Positions 32,773 through 43,754 of a stretch of DNA of 64,000 nt are shown here, one piece after another. The notes under the pieces were generated by a model that had not been told where the DNA came from, ran no database searches, and saw only the letters and a list, made by a program, of their open reading frames with translations. The DNA is from Zychaea mexicana (lineage: Eukaryota; Mucoromycota; Mucoromycetes; Mucorales; Lichtheimiaceae). Where the stretch lies: assembly GCF_025766255.1 (NCBI RefSeq), contig NW_026516680.1, positions 62,001-126,000 of the forward strand, read 5' to 3'. Position numbers and translations under genes: made by a program. The number at the start of each line of letters is the position of its first letter. Position 1 is the stretch's first letter.

Positions 32773-33215
32773 AATATTGAATTTAGTTTTATAATATAAT
32801 GTCATTATGTATGAAATAATACGACATGAACTGTCAAAAATTAACAATAAATACTGGCAATTTCTTGACTTTAACTATCCAATAGAAATATCTGAATATA
32901 AACATAGAGAAGAAATCAAAAATGTTAATAATATTCAACAAATTAAATAAGAATTAGTAGAAAAATTAGGTTTTACTAGTGTATTTTTCTTTTTGGTAAT
33001 AATTTCTATAAGATATGATTATAAATCACATAATAAGTATTTGATAGTTTTGAGGTTGAAAAAATTATAAAACATAGAAAATTTAAAAAAAGAATGAAAT
33101 TTTATATTAAATGGAAAGATTATGATGAAACATATAATGATTAGGTTTGGTAGGAAGATTTTAATAATGAAACAATTATTGAGGAATACTTGGCATCTAT
33201 TGAAAATAAGTAAAT
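32773..33215 (+). mobile_element. internally deleted relative of the AT-rich element
   Basis: ATG 32807 opens a frame, MYEIIRHELSKINNKYWQFL, whose later segment EEIKNVNNIQQIK-stop-ELVEKLGFTSVFFFL parallels the N-terminal domain of the 28.5-kb transposase (IKDMKNNTINDIKDVLLNRF, then GFIPVFYFL). After about 33045 it jumps, in another frame, straight to a chromodomain: FEVEKIIKHRKFKKRMKFYI, then KWKDYDETYND. TAA 32948-32950 and TAG 33142-33144 and 33151-33153 interrupt it. The DDE core is absent, so this is a non-autonomous derivative of a related but distinct lineage. Confidence 0.7.
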
Positions 33216-33299
33216 TATTAAAAATGTATTGTTTAAAACAGTACAAAATGTTGTTCTATTGAGTTTCTACCTCCAATTTTATCAATCTTTATATTATTA
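33216..33299. other. AT-rich spacer
   Basis: Very AT-rich sequence between the deleted element and the Merlin-like remnant. Nothing supported. Confidence 0.4.
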
Positions 33300-33659
33300 T
33301 CAATATTTTTTCTAAAAATTTTTATGATATTTTATAGCTGTTTTATGATTAATACTTAAACTTTTAGAAATACTAGTTATTGGTGTTTTTTTAAAAAATT
33401 CATATAAAATATGTTATTGTTAATGAGTTGGTAGTTTCATTTTTGTAAATATTGTATCTTTAAATAGTGAATATGTTTTTCTATATTTATAATATTTACA
33501 AACATATAATTTTCGTTTATAATTAAATTTAATATTATTATTTTTACATTTGTCACATATATCTCTTTTTTTTATATATTTATTATCTAGTAAATAATTT
33601 ATTCCATCAACTTCATTATCAAAAGCTTTCTTTAATATATGGTAACTTTCTATAAACAT
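33300..33659 (-). pseudogene. Merlin/ISXO2-like transposase N-terminal remnant
   Basis: From 33659 the frame begins MFIESYHILKKAFDNEVDGI and contains a zinc-ribbon pattern CDKC-x(15)-VCKYY, in which the last Cys is Tyr. It then reads KTYSLFKDTIFTKMKLPTH, which matches the RxxFSxxxGTIFxxxKLP layout of ISXO2-type transposases. After stops the same frame continues with ILYEFFKKTPITSISKSLSI and NHKTAIKYHKNF, the expected following helices. The catalytic DDE part is missing. The remnant is extremely AT-rich. Confidence 0.6.
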
Positions 33660-33797
33660 TTCGTATTTTAAAAATATTTTCTATAAAGTTTTCAATCATC
33701 TGTTTTCAACTATTTTTATTTTTAGATAGAAAATTTTAAAAATTTTTATAAGTAATTGAGTTTGAAATTTATATGAGACCTATAATGGATGTACTCC
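33660..33797. other. AT-rich spacer before the inverted repeat
   Basis: No gene or repeat recognised in this short AT-rich stretch. Confidence 0.4.
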
Positions 33798-36700
33798 CAA
33801 CAGTGTTCGTTTTTTTTAACAGATACAGTCGGAAGCTCAAGCTTGCTATCAACAACTGGGTATTCAGTATGAACAGTAAACATGAGAACTAAAAATCGTA
33901 TCAAAGGTTGTCTCTTCTTCAGATCCAGTATGTTAAAACATGTATCAAGTGACAAGATATATTAAGAATCCAAAATACTCGTGACGAAGTCTGAATTGTA
34001 CAGTAGTATGCTTCGTCTTACGCGTCCAAATATACAAAGAACGATACCATGCTCAGTATTATGAAATAATTACTGAATACAAGAAGGATAAGCGTGATAG
34101 CATTACTGTATGTTTGCTTGCACACCCTGAAATATATAAGTATATGCAGTCAAATTGTATATAAACAGTTAAAGAATTCCTTATTGCCCTGTAGTATAGT
34201 ATGTAAACGTGACATATGATAAATTCAGTAAGTACATAATGTTCTAAAACTTCATCATCGATGGCCCTCATTGGTGATATCATTATTTTCTCTTCTTTCT
34301 GTACTTTTTTCATTTTTCTGGTTTTTTTGTCTTGCTCTTTTTGTTTTGTTTTCTTATCATCTTTCTTAAAAAGTATGTATGGGAAAAGAGATATAAGGAA
34401 TGGCACACACGGTCGTCGGTTCGGCTGATAATGACCCTAAACTTGGGATTGTGGTCGGTTCCGAATTCGATAGTTGCATTGTGTAGGGTGTCGAATACAA
34501 CATCAAGCTGGTCTAGGAGCTGTATACGATTTCGTGATGTCTCCCGTAACCGCCAACGCAAGCAGCCGTTGTTTTGATTTGTGGTATGATGCTTCTATGC
34601 CACTTGGCAAGTATCTACATTTCTGAGAAAGCATATCAGTATTCGTGCCCGGCCTTGTCTTTTGTAAACATATAACATTAGAAGCTGCATGCTGCATATT
34701 GACTACGTACCTGATAGATGTGTTTTTTTTTCAAAGAAGCACCATTCATTTTTAGAAAGCCAGCTTGGTAAGCAAGCTACCTACAATCTATGTGGATTAT
34801 ACAGATAAGCAGTATTGAGTAATTTTTCGTTTTGTTCAAAGCGATTAAGTATAAAATAGCAAATACTGTAGTAAGATTGCTATTACATTTACCTGATCGA
34901 GAATTTTTTTTGCTGGTTTTCTTTCTTATTTGTAGGTGTTATATCTGTGTGTTTGTTTTTGGCTGCTGCACTGGCGGTATCAAAGATTGTAAGCTGTTTG
35001 CTTTAAGCTGAACATAATACGCAGATCAAGTGTTGTCGCTCAAACTTTACTCAGGTGTCTGACTGGAGGACTTGTCATTTCAAGGCGTCAAAGTCATTCG
35101 CTATCTATACAACCCTGTCAAGACACAATATGCGAGGTTCTGGAGCTACGAAGTCAAGCCCTTTCAAGGCTGCTACTATATGCAAACAGTCCGTTGCGCA
35201 TAACTATTCAATCCTGGAAATGAGGGTAAGTTATAGTGTTTTTTTTAAAACGGTCGAAGATACTGGTTCTAACTGCAGACCATAGTAATTGATAAATGAA
35301 AATATAAAAGACTGGCGGCACCAATCATCATATGGTCTCCTCGTTGCAAGGATTTCATCATTCCTTATTTCTGTTTCAACTTTGAATTTCATCTTTTCGT
35401 TTTCTGTTTCTCTTTCAACTTTGCACTTCATATGTCATTCCCTCATTGGATGGTAAGTAAAACAAATAGTTGGAAATGCTGATGATATTATTATTATTCT
35501 AGTTTAGAAACATGTACTACATCCCATACACCAAAACAACACAAAGGCACATACGGATCGGATCGGCACGAAACCCTTGCACCTATCCTAATCTTCAATT
35601 ACAACGAACCTGAATATCGGCGAGTGAACTGGCAAGACAAGCATTCACACAAAAGCAAATAGCTTACAATCTTTGATACCGCCAGTGCAGCAGCCAAAAA
35701 CAAACACACAGATATAACACCTACAAATAAGAAAGAAAACCAGCAAAAAAAATTCTCGATCAGGTAAATGTTATAGCAATCTTGCTACAGTATTTGCTAT
35801 TTTATACTTAATCGCTTTGAACAAAACGAAAAATTACTCAATACTGCTTATCTGTATAATCCACATAGATTGTAGGTAGCTTGCTTACCAAGCTGGCTTT
35901 CTAAAAATGAATGGTGCTTCTTTGAAAAAAAAACACATCTATCAGGTACGTAGTCAATATGCAGCATGCAGCTTCTAATGTTATATGTTTACAAAAGACA
36001 AGGCCGGGCACGAATACTGATATGCTTTCTCAGAAATGTAGATACTTGCCAAGTGGCATAGAAGCATCATACCACAAATCAAAACAACGGCTGCTTGCGT
36101 TGGCGGTTACGGGAGACATCACGAAATCGTATACAGCTCCTAGACCAGCTTGATGTTGTATTCGACACCCTACACAATGCAACTATCGAATTCGGAACCG
36201 ACCACAATCCCAAGTTTAGGGTCATTATCAGCCGAACCGACGACCGTGTGTGCCATTCCTTATATCTCTTTTCCCATACATACTTTTTAAGAAAGATGAT
36301 AAGAAAACAAAACAAAAAGAGCAAGACAAAAAAACCAGAAAAATGAAAAAAGTACAGAAAGAAGAGAAAATAATGATATCACCAATGAGGGCCATCGATG
36401 ATGAAGTTTTAGAACATTATGTACTTACTGAATTTATCATATGTCACGTTTACATACTATACTACAGGGCAATAAGGAATTCTTTAACTGTTTATATACA
36501 ATTTGACTGCATATACTTATATATTTCAGGGTGTGCAAGCAAACATACAGTAATGCTATCACGCTTATCCTTCTTGTATTCAGTAATTATTTCATAATAC
36601 TGAGCATGGTATCGTTCTTTGTATATTTGGACGCGTAAGACGAAGCATACTACTGTACAATTCAGACTTCGTCACGAGTATTTTGGATTCTTAATATATC

Positions 36701-36867
36701 TTGTCACTTGATACATGTTTTAACATACTGGATCTGAAGAAGAGACAACCTTTGATACGATTTTTAGTTATCATGTTTACTGTTCATACTGAATACCCAG
36801 TTGTTGATAGCAAGCTTGAGCTTCCGAAATTCCGTTACTGTATCTGTTAAAAAAACGAACACTGTTG
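33798..36867. repeat. large inverted repeat, 1.2-kb arms with 0.65-kb spacer
   Basis: The left arm (33798 to about 35005) and right arm (about 35651 to 36867) are reverse complements with only a few differences: an extra 9-10 bases near 36829-36838, a G/T change near 33884 and a T/A change near 34887. Both arm ends carry caacagtgttcg. The arms belong to the same family as the diverged copy at 13985-14745. The right arm abuts segmental duplication copy B. The arms contain short open frames (for example the one with VFDTLHNATIEFGTDHNPKF) but no recognised gene. A foldback transposon, a recent head-to-head insertion, or an assembly artefact are all possible. Confidence 0.9.
35006..35650 (+). other. 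spacer of the inverted repeat with host-like coding scraps
   Basis: Unique sequence between the arms. A frame at 35055-35285 includes DWRTCHFKASKSFAIYTTLS. Another near 35520-35666 includes LAPILIFNYNEPEYRRVNWQ and ends TAG. Both have protein-like composition but no recognisable family, so captured host exon fragments are possible. Confidence 0.35.
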
Positions 36868-37269
36868 TAAAGAGAATTAAGAAGGAGCAGTTTCTCCTTC
36901 CATCTGTACTATTTTATTTGCATTGTTTAACTTTAAATATTATGGGTCGCGCACCGAGCATCTGGGGCACTCGTTCTCGTTTCGAAGGCATGCTCATGTA
37001 TCTTATGTAACATTTATGTTTTTATCCACAAGATATTTATGTGAGGTCAATTAGAGTGGCTGTAGGAGTTGACAGTTGAATTTGAATGTCACCAACAACA
37101 CACACACCGACACATGATATCTTTGACGTGCAAGTCGAGGGAAGGAAATGATTAGATGAGTAGTATAAAAACGCATCTTTGCTGGATGGCCCTTCGTTCA
37201 GAATAGTGCTATTTTTTATTATCTATTTGCAATGAGCAAGAATTATGCTTCTATCGTCTACCATCGCTG

Positions 37270-38674
37270 TTATTTTTTGAAGTCAGCAGCCATGGCTACC
37301 GCACTGATAAACGCTCGAGAACCATGCATCATATGAACAGCTTGATGTGACTCCGCAACCGCTTTTCGGCCTCTGGGCAGCATCTCCTTATAATATTTGT
37401 CATACGCTTCCTCCAATGTCTTTTCACCTTTGTAAACGCTTGCAAGCTTCAAACCCAATAAAGCCGAATCCTGAATAGCATGATTTGCACCTACAAGATC
37501 CAAGTTACTCAACTTATGCTCCAACAAACAATACAAAAATCATTATACTCCATATGTAAAAGAAGTGAGACTGACCTTCTCCACGAAATTGCGTCATTTT
37601 ATGCACAGCATCACCTACTAGTATAACTGGACCAGCAGGCAATGTGTCCAATTTTATATGAGGGGATCGTTCCTTGATTTGCAAAGGCACCACCCTGGTA
37701 TCCTCTGGTGATTCTAATACCAGTCGGCGCAGCAACCCTTGAAAGCCGGCCTTGTGTACCCATGACTTGGCTTGTCGGAGCCTTTCGTGATTCGACTCAT
37801 AGCTTGGTTCGTTTTCATCAATACAGGAAATACTCCACAACATTTCGTACGGCTTGTCTCGGGTGCGGTCGATGTCAAGCAATGATACAAACAGGCAAGT
37901 CGAATGCTCAGCATCCTCGCTACTGCTGGCAGCACTCAGTATATGCGATGGCGATAAAGTTTGCTCTATTTCCCTGCGCAAATCAGTATCGATCCAGTAG
38001 CTTCCGTTCAAAATACGAATTGCGTCCGTCGTAATTGTTGTCTTGTCAAAATCCTCGGCGCCGATCAATTGACGGCACACTTGTGAATTGATGCCATCAG
38101 CGCCAACCAGTATGCTGCCTTGTTCCACCGTACCGTCCGTGAACGTGACCTGTACACTTCTTCCTTCCTCGTCTACTGTGTAGTAGTCAATGCGCTTGCT
38201 CCATGCAACATCGATGCCTTCCAAAAGCCAGCCACGAAATCGTTCGCGGCTGACTCGGAATACGTCGCTATTAGAATCTGCAGGAATCGTGACAACGCGC
38301 TCACCAGAGTTGCCATCTACAAGTCCAAGGTCGGCACGTCGGGGATGTCCTCGATCGACGGCTGCGGTTTCACCAAGCGTGGCATATTTGACTGGATCCA
38401 TACCGGATTTCAATGCTGGAAGACAGAAATGGATACTGAGAGAATAACCCTGAGTTCGGTTGCCCGGTGAAGGGTCTCGTTCAAAAACTTTGTAAGGAAC
38501 ACCCTGATACTTTAGCACATTGGCCAGAGCGAGTCCGGCCAGGCCACCACCGACGATGAGCACTTTTTTACTGTCGTCAAATATCTTTTCTGAGGAGGGT
38601 TGAAAGGAGGAGGGAATTGAAGAAAGAGGCATCATTGTACGGGATTTTGTTGTTGCTGCATAAATAACTACCAA
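37270..38674 (-). CDS. FAD-dependent monooxygenase (group A), copy B
   Basis: Two exons, 37576-38674 and 37270-37490, give 439 residues (426 if the MM pair at 38635 is used). The same motifs as copy A are intact: VLIVGGGLAGLALANVL, LVGADGINSQV, ILVGDAVHKMTQFRGEG joined by splicing to ANHAIQDSALLG. It differs from copy A by three extra residues before DDSKK and by scattered substitutions, for example E/G, A/T, N/S, S/F and several in exon 2 (SAYKGVRTLEE versus SVYKGEKTLEE). The catalytic and flavin-binding residues are not affected. Both copies therefore look functional, with the same unknown small-molecule substrate class. TATATATA lies 8-15 bases upstream of the first ATG here too. Confidence 0.93.
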
Positions 38675-39849
38675 AAGGCTGTATATATAGATTAGTCTTC
38701 GGCCAGGGTTCCTCCGAAAGTTCTACTTGGCTCATCTGAAGGTACTTTTTGGGTCTATGTGACACAACCTTGTAAGCCCCACTGGTTATTATGCAACTTG
38801 TTTTATGTACATGCAGTGGACTTGTGTACAATGAAAGTATCCTTATACTGTATATTTCAAAAAGGAACGACCCTCTTTAGTATAATCCCTTTTTTCTTTC
38901 CTCTTTCAGGCTTATGCCTTTGCGCGTGTTACACATCATGCCCTTTACAAGATAAGCTTCTATTTCTATAAGGAAGACGTCATCATTGACATTGTGTTGT
39001 TGCTCACTGTGAGTACATAGAGAGGTAGCTATTTATATCTATGTATCACCAACCTGAGTTTTCCATTCTAAGTGAGCTATGACAACAATGTGATGATTTG
39101 AACGATTTTGCTGCCAGCAATTGTAGCTCTTTGCTGCTATCTAACATGTACTAATTCCCTACAGTTTTTGGTTTTTAGGGCACTTGTATCCTATCGAACT
39201 TTTGAGACTATTATGCTAACTTGAAAAGAAGATGGATCTAACATGGGCCCTGACAAATATCGAACGATGGTCTGTTGTCAATCTATATATCCTGTTTAAG
39301 CCCAAAGTAACGCGATTTGAGGTATTGGAAAGTTTTGCACTATCATCGCCCTAATCTCAACATCATCAGCCGCTGTTCGAATCCGTGGAAGTCTTTGGAG
39401 ACACGCCAGCCAGACTTTTAAGTGATGACTATCTGAAAAGCTCGATTTATATCCAGCCACGTGACATAGGTATTCTGGCGCCGTCACTCGATCTTGTTCA
39501 TCTCCAAGCTAGCAGCAAACTTGCTTGAACGACTGGAATCATGCTTTGCTGTGATAATGCCCGAAGCTACACTATCTACAACTATCGACCCTAGTTGAGC
39601 AAAGCGAATTTGACTACGACGATTTGAATATATCAAATCCATCATCATGAACTGGTGTGCTTGGTGCATGTTAGCAGCTATAAATTCCTAGACTGTAACT
39701 TAATCGGATTCACAACTCTGCTGTAAAGCACAATGATCACTGGCACTCCAACGATAGCACCAGCATCAGCACAATTTCAGCACCATGAGGGCCGATAATC
39801 ACAATAGGATTGCGCGCATTCCGCTTTCATGATGACCTAGGTGGTCGAG

Positions 39850-40360
39850 CGATCTCGGTTCTGGCTTTGCTTCGACAAGTGTCCGCCGATAATCGGATCA
39901 AAGTCCTTTGGCAGGAATCGAGCTACCTCCACACTTCTCCACCGTGGAGTTCGCTGCCATTTTACTGATATGACAACGCTCGTCGAATGTCTCAGTATCA
40001 ACGAAGAATCAATACAAGTATCGCTAAAAGATCGACCAATGGAATGGTGGATGCTATCAGCGCGATTTCTTGGCTTCGCCGACTTGGTATCAAAGCACAT
40101 AAGCTATCAACTATAGGCTCCTTTGGTTTTGATGATGGTAGAGCTCAAGAAAATATCCAGGGCGTGTCAGTTTACGAGCTGCTTGCACGTTGTTTCCCGA
40201 GCCGGAAATGGCGGATTTGAAAGGACTACATATCTCGGACAATGAGCTTAAGCCACCTCTCCGTGTTACGTAAACTTGCAATTGATGCCTTGGAGCCGCC
40301 TGCTTTGCTGACCAGGAACGCGATGCTTGATTTTGTAAACCAAGTCCGTATCATAAATGA
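39850..40360 (+). pseudogene. leucine-rich-repeat (F-box-like) gene fragment, copy B
   Basis: Frames contain WLRRLGIKAHKLST, VSVYELLARCFP, ADLKGLHISDNELK and LSVLRKLAIDALEPP, with stops and shifts between. Damage differs from copy A, so the ancestor was probably already decayed or both decayed independently after duplication. Confidence 0.4.
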
Positions 40361-41141
40361 TGGGTCTTGCCGAAGCTCGTGATAATAGCTTGGCTGTGAC
40401 AAATTTAGCACTGGGTCCCGTTTATGCTTCGTACCTAGCTAAGTATCAATGTTGTTGAGGTAACAATTTCTTCACGTATCTCAGCAAATATATTACTCAT
40501 GTCGATCCTTCTGTTCTGTAAGACATTAAAAACACAAAGACCGCGTATCACTACTACGTCCCTTCGCCTCTCTCGTTCGTTCTCCTTACATTATTATCTT
40601 CCATACTCTCAAAGTTTATTAGTACCATCATAGTAACCATGTTTCACACGTCAGACTGCTGGATAAATTGGAACATAACGATGGACCGCGCGCACACCAT
40701 CTTTGTGTTTGTGACGGATGAAAGATCAGCAAAAATTTCTACTATATATGGAAGAACACCGTTTTAAACTGTCTCTAAAAAAAAAAGAAACTAGAAGAAA
40801 AGGCGTCTAATAAATTGGAGCTACTAGTGTTAGTATTGCGATACCATGACAATGACCCATTATGATAACAACGAAACGCTATTTACAACTAGTGTCAACT
40901 TTAACGAAGAGGCTACAAATATGAGGAAGCAGTTTAATAGTTCGCCCAACAAGAAAGAAAACCGTGAAGGCTTTTTCTTATCGTCATGGCAGTCCATCTA
41001 CAAGTGGCCTTTGCTGACTTTGTACACGTGCTCGTGGGATTGTAGGACAATGATCACTTGCAGCAGTATAACTGGCAAACTTGTCAACTTTGTTTTCAAA
41101 CTGTCACGATTGTTCCTGGTGACTTCCTTGTTTATCCGAGA

Positions 41142-41599
41142 TTTTTTTCTTCAGGTAGTGCGAGATGGAAAAGTTGTCCGGAAGCTACTATATATAGAAG
41201 CTATAGTGCGCTAGGTGTGTGCGTGTATTGTGCTGCATCATTTAATTGATGCTTTTCGCTCTTTTTTATCCTCGCACACAATGCGCACACAGTTAACATT
41301 CACCCCCGCAAATTACCAATGGTAACACATTTGTGAGCTTAATTTTGCACAGCCTCCCTTCTTCCGCAGCCTCCAAAGTCTGTCTCTTCGTGGATCCAAC
41401 CCCAACATGATAGCAGCAGAAGGGTAACGGAGAGAAGAAAAAGACCATAACTCGAGCCTATTTTCTGTCTTCCTTGCTCTTCTTTCTCTTTTTTTTTTTT
41501 TGCTCTTTAGCCTTTTTGTTTCCTTGACTCAAACATACAGACGCCTTCAAGCTGGCTTGAAGACAACAACAAAAAATCAATCGACTTGTCTACACTTTA
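41142..41599. other. promoter region of the F-box/LRR gene
   Basis: Sequence between the duplication end and the F-box/LRR gene. It includes a long pyrimidine tract (about 41462-41510), typical of fungal promoters. No gene seen. Confidence 0.5.
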
Positions 41600-43754
41600 A
41601 TGACGCGCTATTTGGAAGATTATATTTTGCAAATGACGCTCGGTTCCGTCGATCACAAATGTCAGTCAGAGATGGCAACATCTACTCGGGCTCAACATCA
41701 ATCGCATTGTCTTTTACAATTTAGCCAAGAATGGCGGGCAGCAACAACGTCGTCGTCATTAACGCCGGTATCTATGACAGCATCACCAGGACAACCAGTG
41801 ACCTTCCACGACAACAACAGCAGCAACAACAACAACGACAGTGCGATCGAGACAAGACGTGTTGACTTTATCTCCATTTTTCCATTTGAAGTAGCATGTG
41901 CAGTGTTTGAACTGCTCGCTACCGCCGATTTGTTTGAATGTATGAGGGTTAACCAAGAATGGTGCGCATGTATCTTGAGTGCACCCAGTTTATGGCATGA
42001 AATCACTATTACGGACAATCAATATGCATTGGTTCCGCTCCTGGTGCGCATCGGCAAGCACATCCGCAAATACACCATATACGAAGGCAGCCCAGGTATC
42101 GTTGACGGCAGCCTGAATATGATGTTCTTTGGGTGCATGAATAACATCCAATCTCTAAGTAAGTTAGACTCTCATATTATATTAGACACAACAACCTTGT
42201 TTTGTTCTGAGAATCTCACTTATCCGATTTGTATTTCTTTGTGCCATGTATTGTTGAATCAAATTATTTTATTATATTTGAACTTAAAAAGTCTGGGAAA
42301 ACTGTTTATGCGACGACATGGACATTCTCTACGCTCTACAGTATCTTAAAGACTCGTTGACAGAGTTGACCTTGTTTGCAGATTATGATCATGTCTATTC
42401 CCCTCCGCACTTCTTGTCGATACTGCGTACCTGTCCAAATCTGAAACGACTCAATGTCGTGATGCCACATGCTCACGTGCCTATCTTATTCGACGATCCA
42501 CTCGTGCTACCGAACGGCAACCTTAATCTCACCCATTTGAAATGGATAACTGGAAGTTCGCTACAACAAGAAGATATCGAGCCTTTGTTCGCTGTATGTC
42601 CGCGGCTACGATACCTTCAAGTTGGCTGTTTTGAAGGTGACCTGGACGTCTTCTTTAAGCCCATAACGCCGCCAAGTTTAAAGTATCTGAGCATCGACGA
42701 TGTGGCGGAGGGGTATGAGTCTGATTTGGAATACTGGGACGACGAAGAAGAATACCATAATGCAAATGACGACGACGAGAATAAAAACACATCAGCAATA
42801 TCAACCCACCATCAACAATACCACCGACGGGAAGAAACTAGAAAGCAACGACAACTAGGCTTACATGCGCTTACCTTAACTTGCACCGATGCGCATTCCT
42901 GGGAGATTATCAAGATGGTCATATCACGAGAGCAGTATACGCTCGAGAAACTCACCTTGTACCACGACTATAATGGTTTTGACGGAGGGTATTTGATCCA
43001 GAACTTTCGTGGGAAATGGCTGAATATTTATGGCTGTGGCTGCTGGAGTGAATCAGCTGAACTCGACGCGACACTTATCGGCCACCAGAATGACAACGAC
43101 AGCAGCAACACTGACTTTGATAACAGCAGTTTAATATCATCGCCAATATCATCAACAGCAGTATATCCTCGCTTATGGCACATTCATTCAACTGGAAAAA
43201 TCACTGATAGCGAAAGCGATGTAGCAGCGCTTATTATTGCTCTGAAAAACAGAACGTTGGCTACATCGCACAAAGTCACCCGGCTTCGATTAGCAAAAAG
43301 CCCCGCTGGTGGTGGGGAAACAATATTACCACTATTGTTGGAATTCCCATCGTTGCAAGTCCTAAAACTGGAACAATGCACCTTTTATACCCAAACATTG
43401 ATCCAGTTTGTAAAACAATTGGCAACTCGACAGCGCGGCATCTCTGCGTTGAATCATCTCGGGTTCACTTCAGTAACCGGATTGACGGATGCCGTTATCA
43501 TGGCACTTGCTCATGTGTCTGGACTCAGAAGGATCAAGTTGTGGCGCTGCGATTCTCTCACCGATCAAGCGATACGCTATCTTGTGGATGGAAAAGTCGG
43601 TGACGACGACAAGGAGCCCCTTTTAGCCTCGGATTTGGAAGATCTGGAACTTCTTCAATGCAAACATATCACTTGGGATGCAATAAGCTATGCTCAGGGA
43701 AAGCTGGATGCAAGGCAACGTTTCTCAACTCGCATTGGTACTCTGGCTAGATAA
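41600..43754 (+). CDS. F-box / leucine-rich-repeat protein
   Basis: Two exons, 41600-42158 and 42292-43754, give 673 residues. The N-terminus is Ser/Thr/Asn-rich. An F-box-like segment at about residues 90-140 reads FISIFPFEVACAVFELLATA then CMRVNQEWCACILSAPSLWH. The rest forms irregular LRRs: LTELTLFADYDHV, CPNLKRLNVVMPH, CPRLRYLQVGCFEGDL, PSLKYLSID, LQVLKLEQCTF, LNHLGFTSVTGLTDAVI and LEDLELLQCKHIT, separated by an acidic/Asn-rich insert. Such proteins recruit substrates to SCF ubiquitin ligases through Skp1. The substrate is unknown. The intron join gives NIQSLIWENC, which reads naturally. The true start could be a later in-frame ATG. It lies right after the duplicated segment, whose LRR fragments resemble it. 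Confidence 0.85.

Larger units (their letters stand above)
36857..41141 (+). repeat. segmental duplication, copy B
   Basis: Counterpart of 18262-22607 in the same orientation. It carries the second FAD monooxygenase gene (37270-38674), the LRR-type pseudogene fragments and the same downstream sequence, ending after cttccttgttta. Its left border coincides with the outer end of the large inverted repeat. Confidence 0.9.

Noticed and set aside
28542..33213. Alternative genetic code (UAA/UAG read as Gln, ciliate-like) to explain the TAR codons inside the AT-rich element genes
   Set aside because: Gln is otherwise encoded by ordinary CAA/CAG many times in the same frames, and TAR codons are rare. 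The DDE/chromodomain and Rep genes end sensibly at TAG codons, Rep also has a frameshift, and a non-AT-rich Tc1-like element shows the same CAG-to-TAG change. Mutation is the simpler account.
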